In this document: positions 9,445 to 17,783 of the stretch, piece after piece
Position numbering within the stretch: position 1 is the stretch's first letter
Layout: the number at the start of each line of letters is the position of its first letter
From: Peribacillus folii
Lineage (GTDB): Bacteria; Bacillota; Bacilli; Bacillales; DSM-1321
Direction: 5' to 3'
Length of the DNA: 64,000 nucleotides
Assembly (NCBI RefSeq): GCF_030271255.1
Contig: NZ_JASJOM010000012.1
Span: forward strand, 62,001-126,000
Made by a program: the position numbers and the translations under genes
Notes under the pieces: model-generated
Told to the model about the DNA's origin: nothing
What the model saw: only the letters and a program-made list of their open reading frames with translations
Database searches by the model: none

Positions 9445-9518
9445 ATCAACCTGCTCCTGAAACCACCTGATTCCCGATGGTCCGTGCAGTGTCACCTCCA
9501 CAAATCAATAATGAAATT

Positions 9519-10553
9519 CTATACACCTTCGAGCAATGAGAACATCGGCAGCAACACCGCCAAATAAATCGAAACGATCAGGCAACCTATCACCGAAAAC
9601 ATAAGAGGCTGAAGGATCTTCAGGATAACATTCATTTTTTCTTCCATTTTCTCAAGCAAAAATTGGCTGTAATGAAGCAGCTCTGCATCAAGCCTGCCGT
9701 ATTTTTGGCCATTCGCGGCAACCACTGGTAAATTTCGATCAAAATAGGGCAGCTCCTGAAAAATCATTTCGAGCGAACGGCCCTCTGTCAGGTCATCCTT
9801 GATGATCGAGCAAAGTTTTTGGTAGAATGGCTGCTGCTGATTGATCGAAAACAAATTAATGCTTTCGTTAATGGACAGACCTCCGGAAAGCATGCCGCTA
9901 AATTGGCTTGCAAAAAAATAGGTTTCATATAACCTGATGAAGCTTCCTACTATCGGGATCCCGATTAATAGCCTTCGCTGCCGCAAAGGGCACATTCGGT
10001 TAAACCATAATCGTCTGAGTAGATACAAGAATAGGAACATGCCAATGAGAATGAAGGGAAGAAGAGGCAAAATGAAGGATAATGCAGATAACAGGATCAG
10101 AATGATGTTTTGATCCACATTCATCGTGATATAGATGGCCTGGAACTTAGGAAGGAGAACACTTTGGAGAATATAAAACACAATGCTGACAAAAAAGACC
10201 AAAAATATGGGATAAACCAATACTTTTTTTACTTTATGGAGATCTTCCGTTCTTTTTTTCCAATAACCTCCTCCTTCTTTCAACGCCCGATCCAGATCGC
10301 CGTACTGCTCTCCATAAAAGATATAACTTACAAGTTGTGGATGAAAACCAAGATGGGACAGCACTTGATGCAAGGGATAACCGCTCCTTAAGTCCTTTAA
10401 GGCCTTAGTGAAATCTCCCGCCTTCTTCTTGGATTCCTGAAATTCGAGGAAATGGATAGCCTCTGCCAATGGGTAGCCATGGCTTAATAATTCACCTAGC
10501 TTGGTAACGAAGACGGCTTGTTCCTTCAATTTCCATTTACTTTTTGTCATCAT
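9519..10553 (-). CDS. comGB: Competence pilus platform protein ComGB
   Basis: Polytopic inner-membrane protein of the GspF/PilC family that connects the assembly ATPase to the growing pseudopilus. It is about 344 residues with two GspF-type repeats. Hydrophobic helices lie around residues 130-155 and 170-200 and near the C-terminus (MFSVIGCLIVSIYLAVLLPMF, shown here in separate parts: MFSVIGCLIV and YLAVLLPMF). The start at 10553 overlaps the comGA stop by 17 bases, which suggests translational coupling; a second ATG follows immediately at 10550. Confidence 0.92.
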   Translation of the reverse strand: MMTKSKWKLKEQAVFVTKLGELLSHGYPLAEAIHFLEFQESKKKAGDFTKALKDLRSGYPLHQVLSHLGFHPQLVSYIFYGEQYGDLDRALKEGGGYWKKRTEDLHKVKKVLVYPIFLVFFVSIVFYILQSVLLPKFQAIYITMNVDQNIILILLSALSFILPLLPFILIGMFLFLYLLRRLWFNRMCPLRQRRLLIGIPIVGSFIRLYETYFFASQFSGMLSGGLSINESINLFSINQQQPFYQKLCSIIKDDLTEGRSLEMIFQELPYFDRNLPVVAANGQKYGRLDAELLHYSQFLLEKMEEKMNVILKILQPLMFSVIGCLIVSIYLAVLLPMFSLLEGV

Positions 10554-11622
10554 GATATACCAGCCGGTCATATTCTTGTGAATCCACATAGCCCATGGCA
10601 ACCGCTTTTCCGATTTCATCCCTTAAGCGGCGATAGCTGACAGATGCACTGCCCTTTTCAGCCTTATGCATTTGGAAAAGGTCCGCCAAGCTTTTTCCAT
10701 AAAGCAATTCATACACACTCGCCCTTTTCGCCCTATCAGTCATGACGCAAGCAGATGCACAATCCTCCTTACATGGCAGGCAGCGAAGTTCAACAAGCCG
10801 CTGAGCCGTCACACCGATCAAGCTTTGTTCGATCTCAAGCAAGCTGACACCAAATTCCAGCAGCCTGGAGATCGCACCTTGTGCATCCCTTGTATGCATC
10901 GTCGTCAGGATTAAATGACCGGTCAAAGCGGCCCGCACCGCGATTTTCGCCGTTTCCGAATCCCTGATTTCCCCCACGATTATCACGTCGGGGTCGTGTC
11001 TAAGCACGGCCTTTAGGCCGACCGAATAGGTAATGCCGGCCTTTTCATTGATTTGGACTTGCAGCACCTTTTCGGACACACTCTCAATCGGATCTTCAAG
11101 TGTGATGATATTTCGGTTGAGCATCGCATGGGCATGATGGAGCAGGGAATAAAGGGTAGTCGTTTTCCCGCTGCCGGTCGGGCCGGTAAATATGAGCATG
11201 CCATGGGAGTGCTTCAGAAGTGCAATCAGTTTTTGGGCGGTATTCGGGAATAAGGATAATTGTTCTAGCGGAAGAATGTTCTGTTGGGGTATTAAGCGGA
11301 TGACCAGACTCTCGAGATAGGCAGTGGGGAGTGTGGAGAGGCGAAGTCCTACCACTTGGTTAGCTAGATTCATGGTGATGGCACCGCTTTGCGGCCTTCT
11401 TTTCTCGCCTATATCCATTGCGGCAAGGAACTTCAAATGAGCTATCAGCCTTTCAGCTTCAAAGAATGATATGGTTTCCTGAGGGACAAGCTTATTATCG
11501 ATCCTGAATTGGATGAGCGGTCCCTCCCTGCGGAAAAAAATATGGATGTCCGACGCGGATGCCTGAATGGCACGGGTAAGGATTTTTTCTGCCGTTTTTT
11601 CAATTGATATCAAATCATTCAT
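10537..11622 (-). CDS. comGA: Competence pilus assembly ATPase ComGA
   Basis: Cytoplasmic traffic ATPase (GspE/PilB type) that powers pseudopilus assembly; first gene of comG. Walker A GPTGSGKTTT lies at about residues 147-156. The Asp-box and Walker B region reads HDPDVIIVGEIRDSETA, and the His box TTMHTRDAQGA follows. The C-terminal part holds the cysteine cluster CLPC-EDC-SAC. AGGAGG lies 2 bases before the ATG at 11622 and 11 bases before a TTG at 11613, so the start is undecided between them. Upstream AT-rich DNA may bind ComK, but I could not assign a clean pair of AAAA-N5-TTTT boxes. Confidence 0.93.
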   Translation of the reverse strand: MNDLISIEKTAEKILTRAIQASASDIHIFFRREGPLIQFRIDNKLVPQETISFFEAERLIAHLKFLAAMDIGEKRRPQSGAITMNLANQVVGLRLSTLPTAYLESLVIRLIPQQNILPLEQLSLFPNTAQKLIALLKHSHGMLIFTGPTGSGKTTTLYSLLHHAHAMLNRNIITLEDPIESVSEKVLQVQINEKAGITYSVGLKAVLRHDPDVIIVGEIRDSETAKIAVRAALTGHLILTTMHTRDAQGAISRLLEFGVSLLEIEQSLIGVTAQRLVELRCLPCKEDCASACVMTDRAKRASVYELLYGKSLADLFQMHKAEKGSASVSYRRLRDEIGKAVAMGYVDSQEYDRLVYHDDKK

Positions 11623-11683
11623 CACCTCCTATAGTTCTAAATTAAAATTTCGACAATCACCGACAAATTCCTGCTAAATACAT

Positions 11684-11711
11684 GAAAAAATCCTCGAAAA
11701 ATTTTCGAGAA
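11684..11711 (-). terminator. Intrinsic terminator after mgsR
   Basis: On the minus strand CTCGAAAA pairs with TTTTCGAG and is followed by GATTTTTTC. It lies seven bases beyond the mgsR-like stop and before comGA, so comG should be transcribed separately. Confidence 0.75.
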
Positions 11712-11717
11712 TCACTT

Positions 11718-12098
11718 TTACATGCTCATTTTCAAATCCATCTTTTTGGAAACCAAATTTCTCAATGCATCTTCATTGTGGCCGATCACTAATTTTTCCC
11801 CGTCTATAAGGATGGGCCTTCTCAATAGTCTCGGCTCTTTTGTAAGTAATTGGATGACATCAAAAAGCATCATTTCGTCAATATTAACTTCCAAGCCTTT
11901 ATACACTTCACTTCTTGTTGCCAATACTTCATCAAGGCCCTCGGTAGTCAATTCAAGGATCCGTTTTAATTCAGCTTCGGTCGGTGTTTCTCTGAATAAA
12001 TGACGCTCTTCGAAAGAAATATGATTGGCCTTTAACCATTTTTTTGTTTTTCGGCAAGATGTACAACTTGGATACGAAAAGAAAGTCAATCGTTCCAT
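11718..12098 (-). CDS. mgsR: Spx/MgsR family transcriptional regulator
   Basis: ArsC-like thioredoxin-fold protein of 126 residues with a redox CxxC at the N-terminus (SCTSC, about residues 11-15). Spx-family proteins act by contacting the C-terminal domain of the RNA polymerase alpha subunit. In B. subtilis the member at this exact location (yqgZ, beside comG and yqgY) is MgsR, which controls a subset of the sigma-B stress genes. Position and length support that assignment over Spx itself, which is usually 131 residues and lies elsewhere. The CxxC pair suggests redox-sensitive activity. Confidence 0.85.
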   Translation of the reverse strand: MERLTFFSYPSCTSCRKTKKWLKANHISFEERHLFRETPTEAELKRILELTTEGLDEVLATRSEVYKGLEVNIDEMMLFDVIQLLTKEPRLLRRPILIDGEKLVIGHNEDALRNLVSKKMDLKMSM

Positions 12099-12313
12099 AT
12101 TTACAACCCCTCATTCCTAATTTGTATATATAACATGTTCTTTAAAAGTATTGTATAACATTTGTACAATAAATGTATATTAAAAAGCTCTACTAAAATG
12201 GGGAAAATGTGAATTTTTTTTTAACTAAAGCGATATTGCAGGTTCTGTTATTCCATTATTTTCTGCCTGTATTATAATAAACAAGTAAAACTATGGAAAT
12301 GCAGGAGGGCAAA

Positions 12314-13015
12314 ATGGAACAAACGTTAAAAATTACGAACGTGTTAGCAGACCCCACCCGGTATTATATATATCAATATATTTTGGACAATCATGGGGAC
12401 GTGACGGTACAGCAAATTGCCGATTCATTTAACATCCATCCAAATGTGGCTCGCCTACACTTGTCAAAACTCGAAGATATTGACATGCTGGTATCGGAAG
12501 CACGTAAAACGGGGAAAGGCGGACGTCCAAGCAGGCTTTATCGTTTATCCGATAAAGTCATTCAGCTGCATTTTCCTTATAGGGACTATCAGCTGCTATC
12601 AAGGATAGCCATTCAGACGATGATGACATTAGGGGAGCAAGGGAAACAGGCCCTTTACGATACGGGCAAGGTTTTCGGCGAGGAATTGGTCAATCAGCAA
12701 CTATCGATGAGCTTACATTCAATTAACAGCCTTACTTTTGCGGAGAAAGTCGGTATGCTCAGGAATGCTGCCATCATTGCAGGGTTTTCACCTGAAATTC
12801 AGGCAAACGATGCGGAAAATAAAATTCACTTCCGTATCTTCAATTGTCCATTCAAGGAAGTTACAGCCGTAGAGCCAGGAATAATATGCTCGATGCATAA
12901 TTCTTTCTTAAAGGGAATGTTCGAAGCCTTGTTTGATAACGTGGATCTTGTGGAAGTAGAAAATATGATGTCTAATTGTTCCACTTGCTCTTATCAAGCT
13001 TCGGTTCTGACATAG
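12314..13015 (+). CDS. Winged-helix transcriptional regulator with C-terminal cysteine cluster
   Basis: A 233-residue protein. Residues about 5-75 form an ArsR/DeoR-like winged helix (VLADPTRYYIY, then QQIADSFNIHPNVARLHLSKLE). The C-terminal domain carries four cysteines in its last 55 residues (FNCPF, IICSM and NCSTC), a spacing that suggests a metal or Fe-S sensor like SufR-type regulators, although the family is not certain to me. It starts at an ATG behind AGGAGGGC, and a good -10 (TATAAT, 12273-12278) lies upstream. It is followed by yqgY and is divergent from mgsR. The effector and targets are unknown. Confidence 0.75.
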   Translation: MEQTLKITNVLADPTRYYIYQYILDNHGDVTVQQIADSFNIHPNVARLHLSKLEDIDMLVSEARKTGKGGRPSRLYRLSDKVIQLHFPYRDYQLLSRIAIQTMMTLGEQGKQALYDTGKVFGEELVNQQLSMSLHSINSLTFAEKVGMLRNAAIIAGFSPEIQANDAENKIHFRIFNCPFKEVTAVEPGIICSMHNSFLKGMFEALFDNVDLVEVENMMSNCSTCSYQASVLT

Positions 13016-13100
13016 AAACAAAAGGCATCCTTTACATTACCTTACAATTTCATTTATAATTATTGGGAATGTACACGACTTGACAAAAGGAGGGATTCGG

Positions 13101-13343
13101 ATGGAACGCATGTTCAGAGTATGTGGATTTTGGACAGGAATTATGGCTATTTTCTTTTATCTGGGCCATATGCATCAAACGTCTTTACTTTTCTTTGCAC
13201 AAACGATCTTTTTTGTTCTCTTAAGCTATTTGAAATTATCGGAGCGCATGTATATTTATGTATTTGGCGCCTATCTTACCGTTTTCTTTGCAGGATTCTC
13301 ATATTGGAGTGTATTTATGATGACTCCTGGTGCCTCCCATTAG
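13101..13343 (+). CDS. yqgY: DUF2626 membrane protein YqgY
   Basis: An 80-residue small membrane protein with two or three hydrophobic segments (about residues 8-22, 27-42 and 48-72). Conserved stretches FRVCGFWTG and LSERMYIYVFGAYLTVFFAGF match B. subtilis YqgY (DUF2626). It starts at an ATG preceded by AAGGAGGG. No function is known. It follows the cysteine-rich regulator by 85 bases and ends before a clear terminator, so it may be cotranscribed or have its own promoter. Confidence 0.88.
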   Translation: MERMFRVCGFWTGIMAIFFYLGHMHQTSLLFFAQTIFFVLLSYLKLSERMYIYVFGAYLTVFFAGFSYWSVFMMTPGASH

Positions 13344-13365
13344 GATCGGAACATGCATGATACAT

Positions 13366-13393
13366 AACCCATGAATCATTGGTTCATGGGTTT
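13366..13393 (+). terminator. Intrinsic terminator after yqgY
   Basis: AACCCATGAA pairs with TTCATGGGTT across a short loop and is followed by TTCTCTT on the plus strand. It lies 20 bases after the yqgY stop. Confidence 0.75.
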
Positions 13394-13402
13394 TCTCTTG
13401 CA

Positions 13403-14500
13403 TCAATCAGGGAAAATCCTTGCAGCCTCAGCCAGATTCTTCGTTTGCAGCAGCACCCTGAAATGGTCACTGTACCCACCTATGATCAGGCCCCGAATAG
13501 CACGGTTGCGCCTTGCCGTTTCCGAGAAGGGATTCGTCTCTTGGTGCCCCTTCAGCTCCTGGAGGATCCCCGTTTTAAGCAAAAATTCATGCTGCTGATA
13601 AAGGCCGGAGACGGCTGCCCCCTTTTTTTTTCCAATATCCATTAATGTGTCAAAATGGATATGTGTCGTCATATCCATATCACCAGGATGCATAAGTGCA
13701 TCCGTGATCATTTCATGCCGATAGTAGCCCCTTAGACTTCCTTGATGATGTGCGGACTCCTGCCACTCCTTTTGAGTGTAGCCATAATCGATGGTAAGCA
13801 GGACCCCCGAACGGATGCTTGAAGCGATCTTTTCATATTCCTGAACCATCTGCAGCGGAATTTCATATCTTTGCTTATCTTGTAATGTTACGGACCGTTC
13901 CGCAAGGTAAGTAAGAATGTCAGGATTGTCCAACGGCTCCTTCACTTCCAGCAAACGGCCACCCTCCATCGTGACGAAGACCTCTGCAAGGGACCCGCCA
14001 TCCTTCTCGATGACATGGACAGGCAGTGCATCGAAAAATTCATTTGAAAACACGATTCCATTCATATTCGCCCATTCTTCTGCTTCGACAGCTAAAGATG
14101 CCTGTTTGAACATCCCTATACGGTCTTGCTGAGCCCTCCTATGAAATGGGCTGGTTTCTACCAGAACATACGTCAGCGAGTCCCAAATCAGCGGCTCTGT
14201 TTCTTTAATGTAGACGAGAATGTCATACGCCAGCTTCCCATCCCCTGCACCCATTTCAACGATGTGCGGGGAAACGCCGCACACTTTTATCAAATGGACG
14301 AACCACCTCGCAAGTGATCTGCCAAAAGCGTCCCCGACATTGCCGGACGTATAAAAATCCCCTCTTGAGCCAATCTTCTTTTTTTGCCTCATATAATAGC
14401 CAATCTGCGGGGCATATAAAACGGCTGCCATATAGTCCTGATAGGAAATTCTCTTTTTAGGGCTGCGTTCAATCATTTCCTCCAAATGGTGTATCAACAT
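13403..14500 (-). CDS. SAM-dependent methyltransferase, MidA/NDUFAF7-like family
   Basis: A class I methyltransferase of the Methyltransf_28 family, 365 residues from the ATG at 14500, which has AGGAGGC just upstream. The N-terminal motif ISYQDYMAAVLYAPQIGYY and the SAM-binding loop VEMGAGDGKLAYDIL (about residues 80-95) are typical. FSNEFFDALPVHVIE and LTIDYGYTQKEW are also conserved. Mitochondrial relatives methylate an arginine of complex I, but the bacterial substrate is unknown. It lies convergent with yqgY and downstream of yqgX on the same strand, separated from yqgX by a terminator. Confidence 0.82.
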   Translation of the reverse strand: MLIHHLEEMIERSPKKRISYQDYMAAVLYAPQIGYYMRQKKKIGSRGDFYTSGNVGDAFGRSLARWFVHLIKVCGVSPHIVEMGAGDGKLAYDILVYIKETEPLIWDSLTYVLVETSPFHRRAQQDRIGMFKQASLAVEAEEWANMNGIVFSNEFFDALPVHVIEKDGGSLAEVFVTMEGGRLLEVKEPLDNPDILTYLAERSVTLQDKQRYEIPLQMVQEYEKIASSIRSGVLLTIDYGYTQKEWQESAHHQGSLRGYYRHEMITDALMHPGDMDMTTHIHFDTLMDIGKKKGAAVSGLYQQHEFLLKTGILQELKGHQETNPFSETARRNRAIRGLIIGGYSDHFRVLLQTKNLAEAARIFPD

Positions 14501-14648
14501 AACGCCTCCTCTTCCCTGAAACGCGATCAAAAAAAATGACCTTTCCGATTAGTTAATGCGTCGGCTATTCTTTTACTTTATCAAGAAACATACTCAGTAT
14601 AATTCCACGAGTCATTTTTTTCAATATTCAAACATCAAGACCCAAAAA

Positions 14649-14677
14649 CCAGGTGCCACATGGCACCTGGAGGAATG
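14649..14677 (-). terminator. Intrinsic terminator after yqgX
   Basis: CCAGGTGCCA (14649-14658) pairs perfectly with TGGCACCTGG (14661-14670). On the minus strand it is followed by TTTTTGG. It lies immediately beyond the yqgX stop. Confidence 0.8.
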
Positions 14678-15304
14678 TTATCTCAAAAAGGGGTTTGCAC
14701 TCTTTTCATCTAAGATGGTCGTGACTGGACCATGTCCCGGGAAAACGATCGTATCATCAGGAAGCGGCAGCAGTTTCGTATCGATGCTTTTTAGCAGGAC
14801 CGCTTCGCTTCCGCCAATTAAATCTGTCCTGCCAATGCTTCCTTGGAACAAGACGTCTCCTGAAAATAGCAGCCGTTCATCCCTTAAAAAAAAGGAAACA
14901 CTGCCTGGTGAGTGCCCGGGGGTTTCGAAAACTTCGAAAGTAAACCCACCAATTGTAAGCTCCTGCTCATTTGCGATGAAATGATCAGCCGGTTTCATGC
15001 GCATCGGGTTTTCAGGGAACCAGTTCAAAGAGCCGTTCAACGCGGGATCAAGAAGCCACTTGGCCTCTTTTTCATGAAGATAAGCAGGCACTCCATAATG
15101 ATCGCGGATGGCATCAAGAGCACCGATATGATCGAAATGAGCATGCGTCAATAAAATCGCCAAAGGCTTCAATTTTTTTGTTTGTATATATTGTATGATT
15201 TTCTGTGGCTCTTCACCCGGATCGATAATGATGCAATCCGTTCCATCCGAGACTGCATAACAATTCGTTTGCAGGGGTCCAAGCGGGATTTGTGTCCATT
15301 TCAT
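14678..15304 (-). CDS. yqgX: MBL-fold metallo-hydrolase YqgX
   Basis: A 208-residue metallo-beta-lactamase fold hydrolase of the glyoxalase II-like group. Metal ligands are visible in THAHFDHIGA (HxHxDH, about residues 52-61), in TPGHSPGS, in the aspartate of FSGDVLF and in the final FPGHGP. The ATG at 15304 has GGAG nine bases upstream, which is better than the earlier in-frame codons. The substrate of YqgX is not established; hydroxyacylglutathione-type thioesters are a guess from the family. Its position between yqgY and yqgW matches B. subtilis. Confidence 0.88.
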   Translation of the reverse strand: MKWTQIPLGPLQTNCYAVSDGTDCIIIDPGEEPQKIIQYIQTKKLKPLAILLTHAHFDHIGALDAIRDHYGVPAYLHEKEAKWLLDPALNGSLNWFPENPMRMKPADHFIANEQELTIGGFTFEVFETPGHSPGSVSFFLRDERLLFSGDVLFQGSIGRTDLIGGSEAVLLKSIDTKLLPLPDDTIVFPGHGPVTTILDEKSANPFLR

Positions 15305-15524
15305 TTCCATCAACTCCAATAAGAATTTCTCTCTCCATCTTACACCAAATCTTGACGTACATGTTAATCCTGTTCACTCCAAGCCCTTTTTAGCCTCGAC
15401 AAATAATTGAATAAATATTAAAATATTAACAAATGCATTCTTTTCTACATATTTTTGGTAGTTGCATAATTCTCTGGGTATATTATTAGTGATGAACATT
15501 CATTTTGTAAAAGGGGGTTTTGAT

Positions 15525-15698
15525 ATGATATTAATGGTTGTGTTCGGACTTGTGGCCCTTTTGGGGGTGGCAGCTGTATTTACTTCATTAAAAAAGAGAA
15601 ACTTCTTAGGATTCATTTTTGCAGCCGGCAGTGCCGTCGTATTCGGCTGGTTCACTGTCATGACAATCATCAACAGCGGCTTTCCTGTTTCCCACTAA
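15525..15698 (+). CDS. yqgW: DUF2759 small membrane protein YqgW
   Basis: A 57-residue protein with two hydrophobic segments (about residues 1-20 and 28-48) separated by the basic loop LKKRNF. The motif NFLGF...VFGWFTVMTIINSGFP is family-typical. It starts at an ATG preceded by AAAGGGGG. The function is unknown. It is a single-gene unit divergent from yqgX, closed by a strong terminator. Confidence 0.82.
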   Translation: MILMVVFGLVALLGVAAVFTSLKKRNFLGFIFAAGSAVVFGWFTVMTIINSGFPVSH

Positions 15699-15702
15699 AG
15701 AA

Positions 15703-15742
15703 AAAAAGGTTTCGGAAGGATTTCCCTTCCGAAACCTTTTTT
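15703..15742. terminator. Bidirectional intrinsic terminator after yqgW
   Basis: AAAAAAGGTTTCGGAAGG pairs with CCTTCCGAAACCTTTTTT, an 18-bp perfect stem with A/T tails on both sides. In the roughly 300-base gap from here to 16002 the only other structure I see is the hairpin at 15938-15975. Confidence 0.9.
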
Positions 15743-15937
15743 AATTCCCAGATTGCCTAAAGTTTGGAGTATCTGTACTTAGACCGCTCTGTTCCGTTCC
15801 CCTTTGCGTGAAAACTAAGGTTAGAATCGAAACGATATAGATATTGTTTGGGGGAAGTCTCAACGAAGGTTATTAAAATACATTAGTGTTTCTATTCATA
15901 TAGTCCTAAAGGATCGGGGTTACGTAATAAGAGAACA

Positions 15938-15975
15938 CCCCGTACATGTTAGTTTGGTGTCTAACATATACGGGG
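15938..15975 (-). terminator. Terminator-like hairpin downstream of the small membrane gene
   Basis: CCCCGTACATGTTAG pairs with CTAACATATACGGGG with one mismatch across an 8-base loop. It lies 27 bases beyond the stop of the minus-strand gene at 16003. The U tail is weak (TGTTCTCTT), so efficiency is uncertain. Confidence 0.55.
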
Positions 15976-16002
15976 CAATTCATATTGAGTAAAGCGAACT
16001 TC

Positions 16003-16251
16003 CTATGAATTCAAAAACAAAAAAAACCTTAGCGATAAAGAAAATAGCATTACGATAGCACAAATGATTACAATAACAAATGAAATTTCAGATTTATTCT
16101 TAAAAGCAATATATGTAAACGTAGAGGTGGAAAATAAAAATACTACTTGCATCCAGATGGGCTGTTCAAAAGGTCCCATACGCAATAAAAAGGTTATCGC
16201 CATTGCTGAAACAATAAGTATTATAAAAAGCGGAAAAAATCTCTTTCCCAT
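16003..16251 (-). CDS. Small hydrophobic membrane protein, possible immunity-like partner
   Basis: An 82-residue protein from the ATG at 16251, which has a perfect AGGAGGTGATAAAA ribosome site. It has three hydrophobic segments (about residues 5-22, 31-45 and 54-78), a basic N-terminus (MGKRFF) and no recognised domain. It begins 22 bases after the stop of a decayed secreted-protein gene on the same strand. Both are AT-rich compared with their neighbours. A toxin-immunity or bacteriocin-immunity pair is one reading, but I cannot show it; it may equally be an orphan left by the decay of its neighbour. Confidence 0.6.
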   Translation of the reverse strand: MGKRFFPLFIILIVSAMAITFLLRMGPFEQPIWMQVVFLFSTSTFTYIAFKNKSEISFVIVIICAIVMLFSLSLRFFLFLNS

Positions 16252-16273
16252 TTTTATCACCTCCTATTTTATG

Positions 16274-17130
16274 CTATGCACAAGGTCTTGTTCCATAATA
16301 CCAGCTACCAGTCTTATTAAATGATTTATTGAACTTTTTTCCAACTATAGTGAAATTAATTCTTGGATTTTGATATCTATATTGATACAAATATTCACAA
16401 CCAGTAAATTTCTTTGAACCACTTCTATAATTATCAACTTTGAAAGTACCACTCATTAATTTTGAGGAGAAATATGTTCCTAATCCAATAACACTCAACC
16501 AATTACCAATTGCACTAGCAAAATCTGTTTTAGCAAATTTGAAACCAGTAAGAGAAGCAGCTGCTATTACTCCACCAATGACTGTTGCTACAGCACTTTA
16601 AGAAGCTACGTGTTTATTGAAGCTAAGAGTTGTAGTAGACATATATTTAGGTGAAGTTGAAGCAGCAGCCATTATTGAATGAAACGTAGATTCTGACTTC
16701 ACTAATTCTGGATCTATAGATTCGACAATCTTTAATTTTCTATTTACTTAGACTTATATATTCTCATCTAGAACTTTTTTAAAAATATAAACCAGCTAAC
16801 AAATTAGTCGCATTATCATTGCTATGACTTCTTTCCAGCATTTTTAATAGCATTGTTCATATTCTCTCTTTCTATTAACAATACCACCGCTAGTTGAGGT
16901 TTTTCTCCGTAGTCTCTACCTGAACCTATGGAAATCTGTAACATATTTCAAGTACACTTCCATTATTCATGGAAAATCTAGCTTGTACACTCTATTAAAA
17001 TCATCATTTGACACAAATTTATATGCAGCTTCTGGTATTCATGCACCTTTAGAAATAAACTTTACTAACTCCTAATTATTCTATTCAATTGTTTGCTCTG
17101 ACCATCCTGTTCTGTAAGAAAGGACAATTA
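16274..17130 (-). pseudogene. Decayed gene for a probable secreted or membrane-active protein
   Basis: Reading the minus strand from about 17130, a protein can be followed through several stops: RTGWSEQTIE, ELVKFISKGA, IPEAAYKFVSNDDFNRVYKLDF, then a scrambled middle, then KLKIVESIDPELVKSE, MAAASTSPKYMSTTTLSFN (stop at AGCTTCTTAAAG) and an Ala/Gly-rich hydrophobic helix (SAVATVIGGVIAAASL). The tail is basic and Tyr-rich and ends SWYYGTRPCA at 16274. Only the last 74 codons are free of stops. Several stops look like single changes from CAA or AAA codons. I do not recognise the family; the arrangement resembles secreted antimicrobial proteins, but this is speculative. Confidence 0.65.
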
Positions 17131-17310
17131 ACCATCAATTAATTTAACTTGATGGGAGCCCAAATATTAAATCATTTATTTGGCATCATAGCGTTCCTAT
17201 TTTGATATGCGCATTCACAAATTTGGAATTAGCAATTGGTGCTGGTAGGTTAAAATGAGGGGTTGTCATTATCATTGGGTCCAATTAAAATGTCGGTTTA
17301 ATTTGGTGGT

Positions 17311-17371
17311 GCGAGTCTCCTGCGGGTACGAAAATCTAGTCTACTTTTCACGTACAGTGAAATGAAACGAT
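17311..17371. repeat. Dispersed repeat, internally deleted copy
   Basis: It starts with GAGTCTCCTGCGGG and ends with CAGTGAAATGAAACG, the two ends of the full element at 17521-17633, but the middle is missing. Further end-like pieces (GAAACGAAACGGTCCATGTAC near 17435-17457) suggest several insertions or rearrangements in this gap. Confidence 0.6.
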
Positions 17372-17520
17372 TGAAGTCCAATTCCTCAAATTTTGTGGGC
17401 AATAGTATCCACTTAAATTTCATTCAGAGTAAAGGGAAACGAAACGGTCCATGTACAAAGCTCCATTACTTATAGCTATTGCGATTCTAAATTTTCAAGC
17501 AAAGTGAAATGGAACGGAAG

Positions 17521-17633
17521 GCAACGAGACTCCTGTGGGAAATGCGTGTCAACGTGAGACCCTGCAGGAGCAAAAGCCGAGGAAGCTCACGGACCGCCCG
17601 CGGAAAGCGAGTGCCTGAAGTGCAATGAAACGG
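17521..17633. repeat. Dispersed structured intergenic repeat, copy B
   Basis: Same element as 6991-7100. It contains GACTCCTGTGGGAAATGCG, ACGTGAGACCCTGCAGGAG, GCTCACGGACCGCCCGCGG and AAAGCGAGTGCCTG. Internal inverted pairs (CTCCTG/CAGGAG and CGTGAG/CTCACG) predict a folded RNA or cruciform. The gap from 17131 to 17783 holds this, the deleted copy and two hairpins; I see no gene in it. Confidence 0.8.
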
Positions 17634-17703
17634 TCTACGTACATCCAACTTGGGTAATAGTGGTTTGAAAAACAGCGTTCAATTTATCTAAACCTAAAAA
17701 AAT

Positions 17704-17742
17704 ACTGTAAACACACTCCATCCTTACAGAGTGTATCTACAG
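17704..17742. repeat. Hairpin related to that at 7195
   Basis: ACTGTAAACACACTC pairs with GAGTGTATCTACAGT with two mismatches. The outer bases ACTGTA/TACAGT are the same as in the hairpin after repeat copy A. Both lie roughly 70-95 bases beyond a repeat copy. Confidence 0.5.
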
Positions 17743-17748
17743 TAAGAA

Positions 17749-17776
17749 AGCTCGCCATTGTGGCGAGCTTTTAATT
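17749..17776. terminator. Terminator between the repeat region and yqgU
   Basis: AAGCTCGCCA pairs with TGGCGAGCTT around a TTG loop. The plus-strand side ends in TTTTAATTT and the minus-strand side in TTTCTTAC. It lies just past the yqgU stop. Confidence 0.75.
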
Positions 17777-17783
17777 TAGATCA

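Noticed and set aside
16274..16498. A stand-alone 74-residue gene
   Set aside because: The frame continues upstream through stops with protein-like sequence, so it is the 3' end of a decayed gene.
16003..17783. An insertion sequence or phage remnant as the cause of the AT-rich region
   Set aside because: No transposase or integrase sequence and no terminal inverted repeats found; only short structured repeats.
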